Source: Janthinobacterium lividum
Lineage (GTDB): Bacteria > Pseudomonadota > Gammaproteobacteria > Burkholderiales > Burkholderiaceae_D
Assembly (NCBI RefSeq): GCF_023509035.1
Contig: NZ_CP075583.1
Coordinates: 2,108,001-2,172,000, forward strand
Length of the DNA stretch: 64,000 nt
Direction of reading: 5' to 3'
Part shown: one piece after another, positions 27,906 to 36,529 of the stretch
Layout: the number at the start of each line of letters is the position of its first letter
Position numbering within the stretch: the first letter of the stretch is position 1
Notes under the pieces: model-generated
Database searches by the model: none
What the model saw: only the letters and a program-made list of their open reading frames with translations
What the model was told of the DNA's origin: nothing
Translations under genes and position numbers: made by a program

Positions 27906-28445
27906 ATGACCAAAACCAACACGCCTTCCCCGAAACGCCGCGAAGAGGGCGTCGCCAAGCTGACCGTCAACCCCTTCCTCGACGCCGAGTTTTATGCGCG
28001 CATGCGCGACTATACGGAGCGCGATGCGGCCATCATCAAGGAATTGAAAGCGATCGCAGAGATCCGCGCTGGCAACAAGCAGCCCGATCCCCGTCTGGCG
28101 CCGTCGCTGGAAGCCCTGCGCAGCACCGTCAAGAAAGGCCTGAGCTTCGGCGACATGCTGGACCGCATGGCGGCCGGCAAGGAAAAAGGTTTGTGGGAGC
28201 CGTGGATGACGACCTTCGGCATCGAGATCCGCGCCGTCAACTACGGCGCCGGCCCGCGCAACGCCTGCCTGGTGCTGGACCTGGCCGCGAATGCCCCAGC
28301 GCACGCCATGTTCGCCAAGGCGGGCATCCAGAACTGGCGCAGCCTGGCCGCTGACGACTGCTCCGTCGTGCGTTCGGAAAAGGCGACGGAAACCACGCCG
28401 CTGAAAGTGTATGCCGTGTTTTACCTGGACCCGCTGCCAGCCTGA
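27906..28445 (+). CDS. Hypothetical protein
   Basis: A 179-residue basic, soluble protein beginning MTKTNTPSPKRREEGVAKLT. It has no signal peptide, membrane helix or recognised catalytic motif. Charged helices fill the first 110 residues (AIIKELKAIAEIRAGNKQ, LRSTVKKGLSFGDMLDRM), followed by a more beta-like part ending KVYAVFYLDPLPA. Codon use matches its neighbours, so the frame is probably real. I do not recognise the family. Confidence 0.65.
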   Translation: MTKTNTPSPKRREEGVAKLTVNPFLDAEFYARMRDYTERDAAIIKELKAIAEIRAGNKQPDPRLAPSLEALRSTVKKGLSFGDMLDRMAAGKEKGLWEPWMTTFGIEIRAVNYGAGPRNACLVLDLAANAPAHAMFAKAGIQNWRSLAADDCSVVRSEKATETTPLKVYAVFYLDPLPA

Positions 28446-28518
28446 ACTTCCAGTCCCCGTGCTGCCAATCCGGCCATGTTCCTGGTCTGATTTGCCGCGC
28501 AGGGGCGCAGCACCTTCG

Positions 28519-29112
28519 TCAGCCCATGCGCGCGGCGTCCGCGGTGCTGGCGCCCGCCAGGAACAGCTGGTCTACCATGGCGGGGATGCCGACCGTGGCA
28601 ATCTCGCCTTTTTGCGCCGACTCGGCCGCCGCATACAGCAGGAAGTCATACGCTTTCGCCAACCATTTGGCCGACATGTCGACGCGAAACACCCCCGCTT
28701 TCTGGCCATTCAGGAAGTACGCTTCCAGCGCCGCACTGTAGAACGACGGCGTGTAGCCCGTCACTTCATCGTTTTTCGCATCGTGCAAATCGCTCCATAG
28801 CGATGCGCTCCAGAAGAGATACAACTCCTTGCCTTGCATGACGCCTTCGGTCAGCCGTTGCAGCGCCGCCGCGAAGGGGACTTCGTCCAGCCTGGCATTT
28901 TCCAGCGCGCTGCGCATATGGTCGCTGGCACGCGTCGCCAGCAATGTGACGACCGCTTCGCGCGTGGGAGCGATGCGGTACAAGGTGGCCTTGCTGATGC
29001 CCGCCAGCGCGGCGAGTTGTTGCAGATTGGCTCGGGGATGCCGTGCCACCGCCAGCGCCAGGGCGTTGGCCAGTTTGTCGTCGATCACGCCCTGCATGGG
29101 CAGGCTTTCCAT
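28519..29112 (-). CDS. TetR-family transcriptional regulator
   Basis: A 197-residue repressor. The N-terminal HTH reads NLQQLAALAGISKATLYRIAPTREAV, the AcrR/TetR pattern, followed by a helical ligand-binding domain. ATG 29112 is used because the only longer start is a TTG two codons upstream. It is divergent from a decayed SDR gene and an SMR efflux gene. A 26-bp palindrome in the 198-base gap is the likely operator, which makes efflux-pump control plausible. The inducer is unknown. Confidence 0.9.
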   Translation of the reverse strand: MESLPMQGVIDDKLANALALAVARHPRANLQQLAALAGISKATLYRIAPTREAVVTLLATRASDHMRSALENARLDEVPFAAALQRLTEGVMQGKELYLFWSASLWSDLHDAKNDEVTGYTPSFYSAALEAYFLNGQKAGVFRVDMSAKWLAKAYDFLLYAAAESAQKGEIATVGIPAMVDQLFLAGASTADAARMG

Positions 29113-29207
29113 GGACAAGCTTGATTCATCCTACCGCCCTCCGCTCAAATAGCCATTGTCACCCAAGACAGACGAAGTCGCAATGTGCCAAAGAATCCAA
29201 TGCAATT

Positions 29208-29233
29208 AAAATGAATCGATATTGACTCATTTT
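29208..29233. promoter_or_regulatory. Palindromic operator between the TetR gene and the SDR/SMR genes
   Basis: A 26-bp inverted repeat with outer arms AAAATGA and TCATTTT. 22 of 26 positions match the reverse complement. Its right half contains TTGACT (29223-29228), a possible -35 for the rightward genes. Position and symmetry fit a TetR-family operator. Confidence 0.7.
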
Positions 29234-29310
29234 GATTTTTATAGGATCATTCATTTCCTGTGCACGCGCAAAGACGCGCGATGCGGGCTTGAATCTTTTG
29301 GGAGAAAACA

Positions 29311-29670
29311 ATGATCTGTGTGACGGGAGCGACAGGGCAACTGGGCCGGCTGGTAATAGGGGAATTGCTCAAAAGTGTGCCTGCAGGCCAGATCGTGGCC
29401 GCCGTGCGGCGTCCCGCGGCGGCCCGCGATCTGGAGGAACTGGGCATCGTCGTGCGCCAAGCCGATTATGCCCAGCCGGGCCATTGGCCGCTGGCGCGCC
29501 ATGGATTTCCGCTGGCAGTCGCGGCCACGCTGGCCAGTGCCGATATGGGCGTGGCGCACGGCGATGTCCTTGGCGACAGCCGCGATTTGAGCGAATTGAT
29601 CGGCAGGCCTTCCACCTCGCTGCAGTCCCTGGTGGCGGCAGCGTTGGCGGGCGCAAAGGGGGATGCATGA
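29311..29670 (+). pseudogene. NAD(P)H:quinone oxidoreductase-like SDR (YtfG/NmrA type) with internal deletion
   Basis: A 119-residue open frame that joins the first 56 or so residues of an NmrA-like oxidoreductase (MICVTGATGQLGRLVIGELL with its NADP-binding GATGQLG, to RQADYAQP) directly to the family's C-terminus (GFPLAVAATLASADMGVAHG, then GDSRDLSELIGRPSTSL). Normal members have about 285 residues, so roughly 165 central residues, including substrate binding, are missing with frame kept. An enzyme without its middle is very unlikely to work. GGGAG precedes the ATG, so it is still translated. Its stop overlaps the SMR gene by four bases. Confidence 0.75.
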
Positions 29671-29999
29671 ACAGCTATGTGTATCTGATCCTGGCCATCC
29701 TGGGCGAGGTGGGCGCCACCAGCGCCCTGAAAGCATCGCATGGCTTCAGCAAACCGTGGCCATCGCTGGCCTGTGTGCTCGGTTATGTCATCTCATTCTA
29801 TTTTCTATCACTGACCTTGAAAACCCTGCCGATAGGCATCGCCTATGCCGTCTGGGCCGGCGTGGGCATCGTACTGACTGCCGCCATCGGTTATTTTGTT
29901 TTCGGCCAGAAACTCGATGTGGCGGCCATGCTGGGTATCGCGCTGATCGTCGCGGGCGTTTTGACGATTCAGCTGTTTTCCGGCGCCGGATCGCACTAG
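29667..29999 (+). CDS. SMR-family multidrug efflux protein (EmrE-like)
   Basis: A 110-residue four-helix inner-membrane protein beginning MNSYVYLILAILGEVGATSALK. Glu14 in the first helix is the conserved coupling carboxylate of small multidrug resistance proteins. GIAYAVWAGVGIVLTAAIGY is the signature third-helix stretch. ATG 29667 overlaps the stop of the truncated SDR frame (ATGA), so its translation probably depends on that remnant being read. This may be why the remnant frame stays open. It lies opposite a TetR regulator with an operator between, consistent with inducible efflux of cationic compounds. Confidence 0.93.
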   Translation: MNSYVYLILAILGEVGATSALKASHGFSKPWPSLACVLGYVISFYFLSLTLKTLPIGIAYAVWAGVGIVLTAAIGYFVFGQKLDVAAMLGIALIVAGVLTIQLFSGAGSH

Positions 30000-30020
30000 C
30001 GGTCTGCGGGGGCGCGGCGC

Positions 30021-30644
30021 TCAGGCTGCGCTTCTGCCCAGATCGACGAGCAGCGCTGCCGCCAGCAGTAGCAGCATGCACCCGGACAGCCGTTCCAGCG
30101 TCGGCAGCGTGCGCGCAAAGCGCTGCCGCAGGGCGGTGCTGCCGATGGCCAGCGCCACCGCCATATCCCACGCCAGCACGGCAAAGACCATCCACGCGCC
30201 ATACGCCACCATCGCGGCGGGACTCGTCTGCCTGGCGGCCAGCACGGTGGCCAGGCTGACATAGAACAGCGCATTCTTCGGGTTCAGGATGGCGGAGGCA
30301 AACCCCATTGCGACACCGCCGCGCCAGCGCGCCTTGCCGGAGGCGGGCTTTGCATCCAGGCTGCTCTTGCCCGCATGGCGCAGGAACAGCCAGCCCAGAT
30401 ACAGCAGATAGGCGCATCCTGCCAGCCGCACCACCATGAATGCCGTACTGCCCGCCCGCAGCACCGATAGTCCTGCAAACGCCGCCAAGATAAACACCGC
30501 ATTGGCTACGGTAATGCCCATGCACGTGCCGGCGGCGCCGCGCCAGCCGTGGGCCAGCGAGGTGCGCGCGATCAGGAAAAAATCGGGACCGGGCGATAGC
30601 AGGGAAAGAAAGTGGGCAGCGGCGATGAAGAGGAAATCCTGCAT
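30021..30644 (-). CDS. LysE/RhtB-family amino-acid exporter
   Basis: A 207-residue inner-membrane protein with five to six helices. The N-terminus MQDFLFIAAAHFLSLLSPGPDFFLIAR carries the family motif SPGPDF. NPKNALFYVSLATV in the middle is also typical. ATG 30644 is used, since in-frame sequence upstream is not protein-like. It is convergent with the SMR gene and lies 80 bases after an AraC-type regulator on the same strand, which often controls such exporters. Substrate unknown. Confidence 0.9.
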   Translation of the reverse strand: MQDFLFIAAAHFLSLLSPGPDFFLIARTSLAHGWRGAAGTCMGITVANAVFILAAFAGLSVLRAGSTAFMVVRLAGCAYLLYLGWLFLRHAGKSSLDAKPASGKARWRGGVAMGFASAILNPKNALFYVSLATVLAARQTSPAAMVAYGAWMVFAVLAWDMAVALAIGSTALRQRFARTLPTLERLSGCMLLLLAAALLVDLGRSAA

Positions 30645-30723
30645 GTAAGTCGGCTCCGGCAATGGTGATGCGCGAGTATGCTGGGGCCGGCGACAAGCTG
30701 TATTGAAGAAAATTGCAGGCGCC

Positions 30724-31512
30724 TTAGCCGCCTTGGCCGCGATAGCGCCCCGGCGTGATGCCCGCATGCGCCTTGAAGACGCGCTGCAGATGGCTCTGGT
30801 CGGCAAAGCCCAGCTCATGCGCCAGCTGCGCCAACGCCGTCCCCGCCTGCAAGCGGCTGCGCGCGCGATTGATGTGCGCGTTCAACTGGTACGCATGCGG
30901 CGTCATGCCGGTGGCGGCGCGGAAGGCGCGGATCAATTGATAAGGGCTCAGGCCTGCCGCTTGTGCCAGTTGCCGCAGGCTGGCCGAAGGCCGCTCCTGC
31001 AGCGTTGCGAGCACGGGCGCCAGTTGCCGCGGCACCGGCTTGCGTTCCGAGGGCAGCGGGTCTGCACAGGCGCTGGCGCAGGCGCCCAGAAACGCCAGCA
31101 GCGCCGCATCCTTCTCTGGCGCGCCGGCCGTTGAAAACAGCAGCGCATTCATGGCGCAAAACTGCGTATATAGTAGCGGGCAATGCAATACCGCCGCCGT
31201 GTCGCCATCGAGCACCGGCGCGTGTGCCTGCAGCCATTGCGCATCGAGATGCAGCATCTGGTAGCTCCAGACGGTGTCGGGCAGGGGATTGCAGGCGTGC
31301 ACGCAGCCGGCCGGCACCAGCACCAGGCTGCCATTGCCGAGTACGACCGTGCCGTCTTTGCTGCCCGTAAAGATGCTGCCGCCAGAGTCGACGGCGCCGA
31401 TGGAAAACGTTGGATGGCTGTGCGGCTTGTAGCACGCCCGGCTGCGGCAGGCGCGCCGGCTTTCCACATGGGGTAGAAACGGGTCGCGCCAGAAGGCGGT
31501 GGTGCCGGGCAT
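30724..31512 (-). CDS. AraC-family transcriptional regulator
   Basis: A 262-residue regulator. The N-terminal cupin-like sensing domain contains CYKPHSHPTFSIGAVDSGGS. The C-terminal double HTH reads LRQLAQAAGLSPYQLIRAFRAATG, then LAQLAHELGFADQSHLQRVF and HAGITPGRYR, the AraC signature. It lies just downstream of rng (two bases between) and upstream of the LysE exporter, both on the minus strand. Exporter control is plausible but inferred from order alone. Confidence 0.92.
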   Translation of the reverse strand: MPGTTAFWRDPFLPHVESRRACRSRACYKPHSHPTFSIGAVDSGGSIFTGSKDGTVVLGNGSLVLVPAGCVHACNPLPDTVWSYQMLHLDAQWLQAHAPVLDGDTAAVLHCPLLYTQFCAMNALLFSTAGAPEKDAALLAFLGACASACADPLPSERKPVPRQLAPVLATLQERPSASLRQLAQAAGLSPYQLIRAFRAATGMTPHAYQLNAHINRARSRLQAGTALAQLAHELGFADQSHLQRVFKAHAGITPGRYRGQGG

Positions 31513-31514
31513 GG

Positions 31515-32978
31515 CTACATCAAAATCACGTCGTACTGCTCCTGGTGGTAGGCATTCTCCACCTGCAGCGAGATTTTCTTGCCGATGAAATCACCGAGCA
31601 TGGCCAGGTGCTGCGATTCTTCTTCCAAAAACAGGTCGACCACTTCCTGCGAGGCGAGGATGCGGAATTCGCGCGGGTTGAACTGTTTGGCCTCGCGCAG
31701 CAGTTCGCGCAGGATTTCATAGCAGATCGTGCGCGACGTCTTGACTTGTCCCTTGCCGGCGCAGGCGGGACACGGTTCGCACAGGATGTGGGCCAGCGAC
31801 TCGCGCGTGCGCTTGCGCGTCATTTCCACCAGGCCCAGCGGCGAGAAATTGCTGACCGAGACCTTGGTACGGTCGCGCGACAGGGTGCGTTTCAGTTCGG
31901 CCAGCACGGCGTTGCGGTGCTCGGCATTATCCATGTCGATGAAGTCGAGGATGATGATGCCACCCAGGTTGCGCAGGCGCAGTTGGCGCGCGATGGCATG
32001 TGCCGCTTCCAGGTTGGTCTTGAAAATCGTGTCGGCGAAATTGCGCCCGCCCACGAAGCCGCCCGTGTTGACGTCGATGGTGGTCATCGCTTCCGTCTGG
32101 TCGACGATCAGGTAGCCGCCCGATTTCAGGTCGACTCTGCGGCCCAGTGCGCGCAGGATTTCTTCTTCCACACCGTACAGGTCGAACAACGGGCGCTCGC
32201 CCGTGTAGTGCTGCAAGCGCGTCAGTTCGCTGGGCGTGTAGATTTCCGCGAATTCGCGCAATTTCACATAGTTTTCGCGCGAGTCGACCTGGATAGTGGC
32301 TGTTTCATCGCCGACGAAGTCGCGCAGCACGCGCTGCGCCAGGCTCAAGTCCTGGTGCAGCAGGCTGGTGGCGGGACGCGTGCGCGCACCATGCGTGATG
32401 GTGCTCCAGGTCTTGCGCAGGTAATCGACGTCCGCCTTCAGGTCCGCGTCGGACGCGTCCTCGGCCATGGTGCGTACGATGTAGCCACCTTTTTCATCGG
32501 GAGGCAGCAGGCTTTGCAGGCGCACGCGCAGCTGTTCGCGCTCCGCTTCCTTTTCGATTTTCTGCGAGATGCCGATATGCTTGTCTTGCGGCAGGTACAC
32601 CAGCATGCGTCCGGCGATGGAAATCTGCGTTGACAGGCGCGCACCCTTGGTGCCGATCGGGTCCTTGATCACCTGTACCGTCAGCACCTGGCCGTCAAAG
32701 AGGATTTTTTCGATCGGCGCCGGCGTCGCGTTCTGGCCGTCGTGGCCGCGCGCTTCCCAGATGTCGGCCACGTGCAGGAACGCGGCGCGCTCCAGGCCGA
32801 TGTCGATGAAGGCCGATTGCATGCCCGGCAACACCCGCACCACTTTGCCGGAATACACATTGCCGGCCAGGCCGCGCGTGAGCGTGCGCTCGATGTGCAA
32901 TTCCTGCACGGCGCCCTGCAGGATGAGGGCGACGCGCGTTTCTTGCGGCGTGATATTGATCAGGATGTCTTCGTTCAT
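31515..32978 (-). CDS. rng: Ribonuclease G
   Basis: Endoribonuclease of the RNase E/G family that matures 16S rRNA 5' ends and cleaves mRNA. It has 487 residues, starting MNEDILINITPQETRVALIL. An S1 RNA-binding domain lies at about 35-125 (GNVYSGKVVRVLPGMQSAFI). The catalytic DNase I-like domain has MTTIDVNTGGFVGGRNFADT and IIILDFIDMDNAEHR, holding the magnesium-binding aspartates. CEPCPACAGKG is a zinc-link-like Cys motif. It is the last gene of the conserved hemF-nadD-rsfS-rlmH-maf-rng run, 43 bases after maf. Confidence 0.96.
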   Translation of the reverse strand: MNEDILINITPQETRVALILQGAVQELHIERTLTRGLAGNVYSGKVVRVLPGMQSAFIDIGLERAAFLHVADIWEARGHDGQNATPAPIEKILFDGQVLTVQVIKDPIGTKGARLSTQISIAGRMLVYLPQDKHIGISQKIEKEAEREQLRVRLQSLLPPDEKGGYIVRTMAEDASDADLKADVDYLRKTWSTITHGARTRPATSLLHQDLSLAQRVLRDFVGDETATIQVDSRENYVKLREFAEIYTPSELTRLQHYTGERPLFDLYGVEEEILRALGRRVDLKSGGYLIVDQTEAMTTIDVNTGGFVGGRNFADTIFKTNLEAAHAIARQLRLRNLGGIIILDFIDMDNAEHRNAVLAELKRTLSRDRTKVSVSNFSPLGLVEMTRKRTRESLAHILCEPCPACAGKGQVKTSRTICYEILRELLREAKQFNPREFRILASQEVVDLFLEEESQHLAMLGDFIGKKISLQVENAYHQEQYDVILM

Positions 32979-33021
32979 GGAGGCGCGGGAGTGGAGGCAA
33001 CGAATGACATCATACCCGGGA

Positions 33022-33642
33022 TCAGGGCAGGGGCAAACCTGCTTCACGCAGCAATTGCGCCGTCTCGTACAGGGGCAGGCCCATGATGCCGGAATGGCTG
33101 CCTTCGATATGCTCGACGAACAGCGCGGCGCTGCCCTGGATGCCGTAGCCGCCGGCCTTGTCGTAAGGCTCGGGCGTGGCGCAGTAGGCGGCGATGGAGG
33201 CGGGCGAGAGCACGCCGAAGCGTACTTGCGACACCTGCGTGCGCTGTTCCGCGAAATCCTTGTAATGCACGGCGATCGAGGTGAGTACTTCGTGCGTGCG
33301 GCCAGATAGTTGCTGCAGCATCGCCACGGCTTCAGCCCGGTCGGCCGGTTTGCCGAGGATGACGCCATCGATGGTGACGGTGGTGTCAGCTGCCAGCACG
33401 GGGCGTGGGGTCAGGTGGCGGCGGCGCACCAGGTCCCAGGCGAAGGCGGCTTTTTCATTCGACACGCGGGCGACATAGTCGAGCGCCGACTCGCCGGGGA
33501 GGACTTCCTCGGTGACGTCGGCGCCGCGCGGGCCGTCGCTGCGCAGCAGCAGCAATTCGAAATCGATGCCGATCTGGCGCAGCAGTTCGCGCCGGCGCGG
33601 ACTTTTGGAAGCAAGGTAGATCTTGTGATCAGCCGTTTTCAT
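33022..33642 (-). CDS. maf: Maf-like nucleotide pyrophosphatase
   Basis: A 206-residue house-cleaning nucleoside triphosphate pyrophosphatase, which hydrolyses dTTP/UTP or modified pyrimidine nucleotides. Seen: IYLASKSPRRRELL (phosphate loop), VLAADTTVTIDGVILGKP with the catalytic Asp, and KAGGYGIQGSAALFVEHIEGSHSG. ATG 33642 gives the family-standard N-terminus. It lies between rlmH (8-base gap) and rng in the operon. Confidence 0.94.
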   Translation of the reverse strand: MKTADHKIYLASKSPRRRELLRQIGIDFELLLLRSDGPRGADVTEEVLPGESALDYVARVSNEKAAFAWDLVRRRHLTPRPVLAADTTVTIDGVILGKPADRAEAVAMLQQLSGRTHEVLTSIAVHYKDFAEQRTQVSQVRFGVLSPASIAAYCATPEPYDKAGGYGIQGSAALFVEHIEGSHSGIMGLPLYETAQLLREAGLPLP

Positions 33643-33650
33643 GGGGGAGT

Positions 33651-34121
33651 TCAGACGCGGTGATAGGGGTGGTTTTGCGTGATCGACCAGGCACGATACA
33701 GCTGCTCGGCGAGGATCACGCGCACCACGCCGTGCGGCAGGGTCATGCTGGAAATGCGCAGCATGCCTTCGGCACGTGCCTTGAGTTGCGGATCGAGGCC
33801 GTCGGCGCCGCCGATCAGAAAGGCGGTGTCGCGGCCATCCTGCTGCCACGCCATCAACTGCTGCGACAGGCCGACACTGGTCAGATCCTTGCCGCGTTCG
33901 TCGAGGGCGATGATGCGCACGCCCTTGGGCAGGACGGCTTCGATGCGTTCGCGTTCCAGCGCCATCGCCGTGGCAGCGGTCTTGCTGCCGGAACGCTCCA
34001 CCGGCTTGATTTCTTTCAGCACGATGCGCAATTCCGGCGGCATGCGCTTCGCGTATTCCGCGAAGCCCGTCTCTATCCAGGCCGGCATTTTATGGCCGAC
34101 CGCAGCGATGATGAGCTGCAT
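33651..34121 (-). CDS. rlmH: 23S rRNA (pseudouridine(1915)-N(3))-methyltransferase
   Basis: A 156-residue SPOUT-class methyltransferase that acts on assembled 70S ribosomes at helix 69. It starts [20 protein letters not shown]. The C-terminal knot region has [20 protein letters not shown] and [25 protein letters not shown], with HPYHR at the end, all diagnostic. It lies six bases after rsfS in the operon, where the two are commonly paired. Confidence 0.97.
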   Translation of the reverse strand: MQLIIAAVGHKMPAWIETGFAEYAKRMPPELRIVLKEIKPVERSGSKTAATAMALERERIEAVLPKGVRIIALDERGKDLTSVGLSQQLMAWQQDGRDTAFLIGGADGLDPQLKARAEGMLRISSMTLPHGVVRVILAEQLYRAWSITQNHPYHRV

Positions 34122-34127
34122 CGAGGC

Positions 34128-34817
34128 TTACGCTTCGACTTTTTTGATACGCTTGATCACGGTTTTTGCCGGTGCAGCATCGGCTGCCGGCTTGGCCGCG
34201 CGTGGGGCGCGCACTTTTTTCTCTGGCAGTGCTTTCAAGGCTTTCACGGCAGCCGCTTCGGTCTTGGTTGGCGCGACTTTCACGGTCTTGCCGACGGCTT
34301 TGGAGGCGGTGGTTTTCTTCGCCGGGGCTTTCTTGGCGGCGGTGGTTGCCGTGGCTTTCTTGGCCGGTGTCTTTTTCTCGATTACAGGAGTAGCTTCCAC
34401 ATTGGCCTTGCTCGCTGCCAGATGGCCGCTGACCTTTTTCGGCTCGTCGCCGGCCGCTTTTTTCGGTGCGCGCTTGGCGGCACCCAGCTTGACCGGGGTG
34501 TCGCCCCAGATTTCTTCCAGGCGGTAGTAGGCGCGGATAGGCGCTTGCATGATGTGGACGATCATGTCGCCCAGATCGACCAGCACCCATTCACCCGTTT
34601 CCTCGCCTTCCATGCCGATGATGTCGCCGCCGGCGTCCTTGACCTTGTTGCGCACCGAGGCGGCCAGCGCCTTGGTTTGACGGTTCGAGGTACCGGAAAC
34701 GATCGCGATGCGGTCGAACAGGCTGGTCAGGTGACTCGTTTCGAAGACAGCGATGTCTTGGCCTTTGACGTCTTCAAGGGCGTCAACGACGAGGGTTTGC
34801 AGTTTTTTGATGTCCAT
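34128..34817 (-). CDS. rsfS: Ribosome silencing factor RsfS with long Ala/Lys/Pro-rich C-terminal tail
   Basis: Binds uL14 on the 50S subunit and blocks subunit joining in slow growth. Residues 1-112 are the standard domain: MDIKKLQTLVVDALEDVKGQ, IAIVSGTSNRQTKALAASV, EWVLVDLGDMIVHIM. Residues 113-229 are a low-complexity basic tail made of AAKKAPAKKTTASKA-type repeats, resembling bacterial histone H1-like tails. The tail roughly doubles the usual length of 105-130 residues. Its stop abuts rlmH and its ATG abuts the nadD stop. Confidence 0.95.
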   Translation of the reverse strand: MDIKKLQTLVVDALEDVKGQDIAVFETSHLTSLFDRIAIVSGTSNRQTKALAASVRNKVKDAGGDIIGMEGEETGEWVLVDLGDMIVHIMQAPIRAYYRLEEIWGDTPVKLGAAKRAPKKAAGDEPKKVSGHLAASKANVEATPVIEKKTPAKKATATTAAKKAPAKKTTASKAVGKTVKVAPTKTEAAAVKALKALPEKKVRAPRAAKPAADAAPAKTVIKRIKKVEA

Positions 34818-35489
34818 TTAGCTTTTGTATAAATTATGTTGTTCAATATAGTCTAGCACTAGCGGGGAAACAAGCGAGTTTGCCCGATTCCCCCGTTGTA
34901 ATGCCGCACGTATTTCGGTGGCGGAGATATCCACCGCGAAGTCCTGTGCCAGATAAGTCAGACCGTGCGGCGTGTTGCGGATGCTTTCCAGTGACCCCAG
35001 GCGGCGCGAAAATTCTTCGGCGACCACTTGCGGCACTGCGGTGTCATTCAGCGCGAAGCCGGGGCGGGCCGCGACGCAGATATGCGCGTATTCAAATAAT
35101 TGCTGCCATTCGCGCCAGGTCGCGAGCCGCTGCAGCTGGTCGGCGCCCATCAGGAAAACGATGGAGGCGCGCACTCCCAGCTCGGTGCGTACCTGGCGCA
35201 AGGTATCGATGGTGTAGCTGGACTGGCCCTGTTCACTGCGCTCGATTTCCTGGCGGTCGATCACGACCGGCAGGGGCAGGCCGGCAAACGCCAGGCTGGC
35301 CATCTCGGCGCGCTGCTGGCCGGTGGCGCCCAGGTTTCCCTTTTGCCAGGGCGCGCCGGCCGGAATCACGCGCAGTTCATCCGCGTGCAGCAGGCTGGAA
35401 AAATGCGTACCCAGCGCGACATGCCCTATGTGAACCGGATCGTAGCTGCCGCCCAGCAGCGTGACGCATGCCGTAGTACCTTCGGTCAC
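34818..35489 (-). CDS. nadD: Nicotinate-nucleotide adenylyltransferase
   Basis: Adenylates nicotinate mononucleotide in NAD synthesis. The 223-residue protein opens with [20 protein letters not shown], holding the nucleotidyltransferase [11 protein letters not shown] motif, and ends with the [10 protein letters not shown] motif (SxTxxR). The start is a GTG at 35489 that overlaps the hemF stop by four bases (GTGA), which supports it. It precedes rsfS directly, as in many Gram-negatives. Confidence 0.96.
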   Translation of the reverse strand: MTEGTTACVTLLGGSYDPVHIGHVALGTHFSSLLHADELRVIPAGAPWQKGNLGATGQQRAEMASLAFAGLPLPVVIDRQEIERSEQGQSSYTIDTLRQVRTELGVRASIVFLMGADQLQRLATWREWQQLFEYAHICVAARPGFALNDTAVPQVVAEEFSRRLGSLESIRNTPHGLTYLAQDFAVDISATEIRAALQRGNRANSLVSPLVLDYIEQHNLYKS

Positions 35490-36400
35490 GCCTGCAGCCA
35501 GTCGCGATGCACGAGGAAGTCAGTATACAACGCCGCTTCGGGACTGCCCGCTTCCGGGTGCCAGTCGTAGCGCCACTTGACCACGGGCGGCATCGACATC
35601 AGGATCGCCTCGGTGCGGCCGCCCGACTGCAGGCCGAACAGGGTGCCGCGGTCGAACACCAGGTTGAACTCGACGTAACGTCCGCGCCGGTAGCACTGGA
35701 AATCGCGTTCGCGTTCGCCGTAGGGCGTGTCCTTGCGGCGCGCCAGGATCGGCACATAGGCTTCGACGAAGGCGTCGCCGGCGCTGCGCATCATCGCAAA
35801 GCTGTCGTCAAAGCCCAGGGCATTGAAATCGTCGAAGAAGATGCCACCGGCGCCGCGCGCTTCGCGCCGGTGCTTCAGGTAGAAATAATCGTCGCACCAC
35901 TGCTTGAACTTCGGATGCAGTTCGTCGCCAAACGGCGCCAGCGCATCATGGCACACCTGGTGAAAGTGCTTCACGTCGCCCGCGTCGCCATAATACGGCG
36001 TCAGGTCCATGCCGCCGCCGAACCACCATACGGGTTCACCACTGGCATTGACGGTGCTGAAAAAACGCACGTTCATGTGCACCGTGGGCGCATACGGATT
36101 ACGCGGATGCAGCACCAGCGACACGCCCATCGCTTCCCACGCCTTGCCGCCCAGCTCAGGGCGCGCGGCCGCTGCCGATGGCGGCAATGCGGCGCCGGTG
36201 ACGTGCGAAAAATTCACGCCTCCCCGCTCGAACACATTGCCTTCTTCGATCAGCCGCGAAATGCCACCACCACCCTCAGGGCGCTGCCAGGTATCGGTCA
36301 GGAAAGGCTTGCCGTCCTGCGCTTCGAGCGCCTGCACGATACGGCTTTGCAAATCGAGCAAATAGGCCTTGACGGCCGAAGGAGAGGGAGTTGACGACAT
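35486..36400 (-). CDS. hemF: Oxygen-dependent coproporphyrinogen III oxidase
   Basis: Converts coproporphyrinogen III to protoporphyrinogen IX in aerobic haem synthesis. It has 304 residues. Seen: [20 protein letters not shown], the signature [49 protein letters not shown], and [30 protein letters not shown]. Length and motifs are typical. It heads the hemF-nadD-rsfS-rlmH-maf-rng run. Confidence 0.97.
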   Translation of the reverse strand: MSSTPSPSAVKAYLLDLQSRIVQALEAQDGKPFLTDTWQRPEGGGGISRLIEEGNVFERGGVNFSHVTGAALPPSAAAARPELGGKAWEAMGVSLVLHPRNPYAPTVHMNVRFFSTVNASGEPVWWFGGGMDLTPYYGDAGDVKHFHQVCHDALAPFGDELHPKFKQWCDDYFYLKHRREARGAGGIFFDDFNALGFDDSFAMMRSAGDAFVEAYVPILARRKDTPYGERERDFQCYRRGRYVEFNLVFDRGTLFGLQSGGRTEAILMSMPPVVKWRYDWHPEAGSPEAALYTDFLVHRDWLQA

Positions 36401-36529
36401 CGCGTGGGCCGACGAGGCCGAAATAAAAAGTAAGGACGGATTGTACCCTGTTACGCGTTTTTGTGATAGGGCGGCGCTGGCGCTGTGGTTTGGCGGCTGG
36501 CCGCGAGCACCGTCTGTGACCGGCGCGCG

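Noticed and set aside
29232..29999. 255-codon frame covering the SDR remnant and the SMR gene in another frame
   Set aside because: Its first half is antipattern Arg/Gly-rich sequence. The last third is the SMR protein itself, read in frame from an artificial upstream start.
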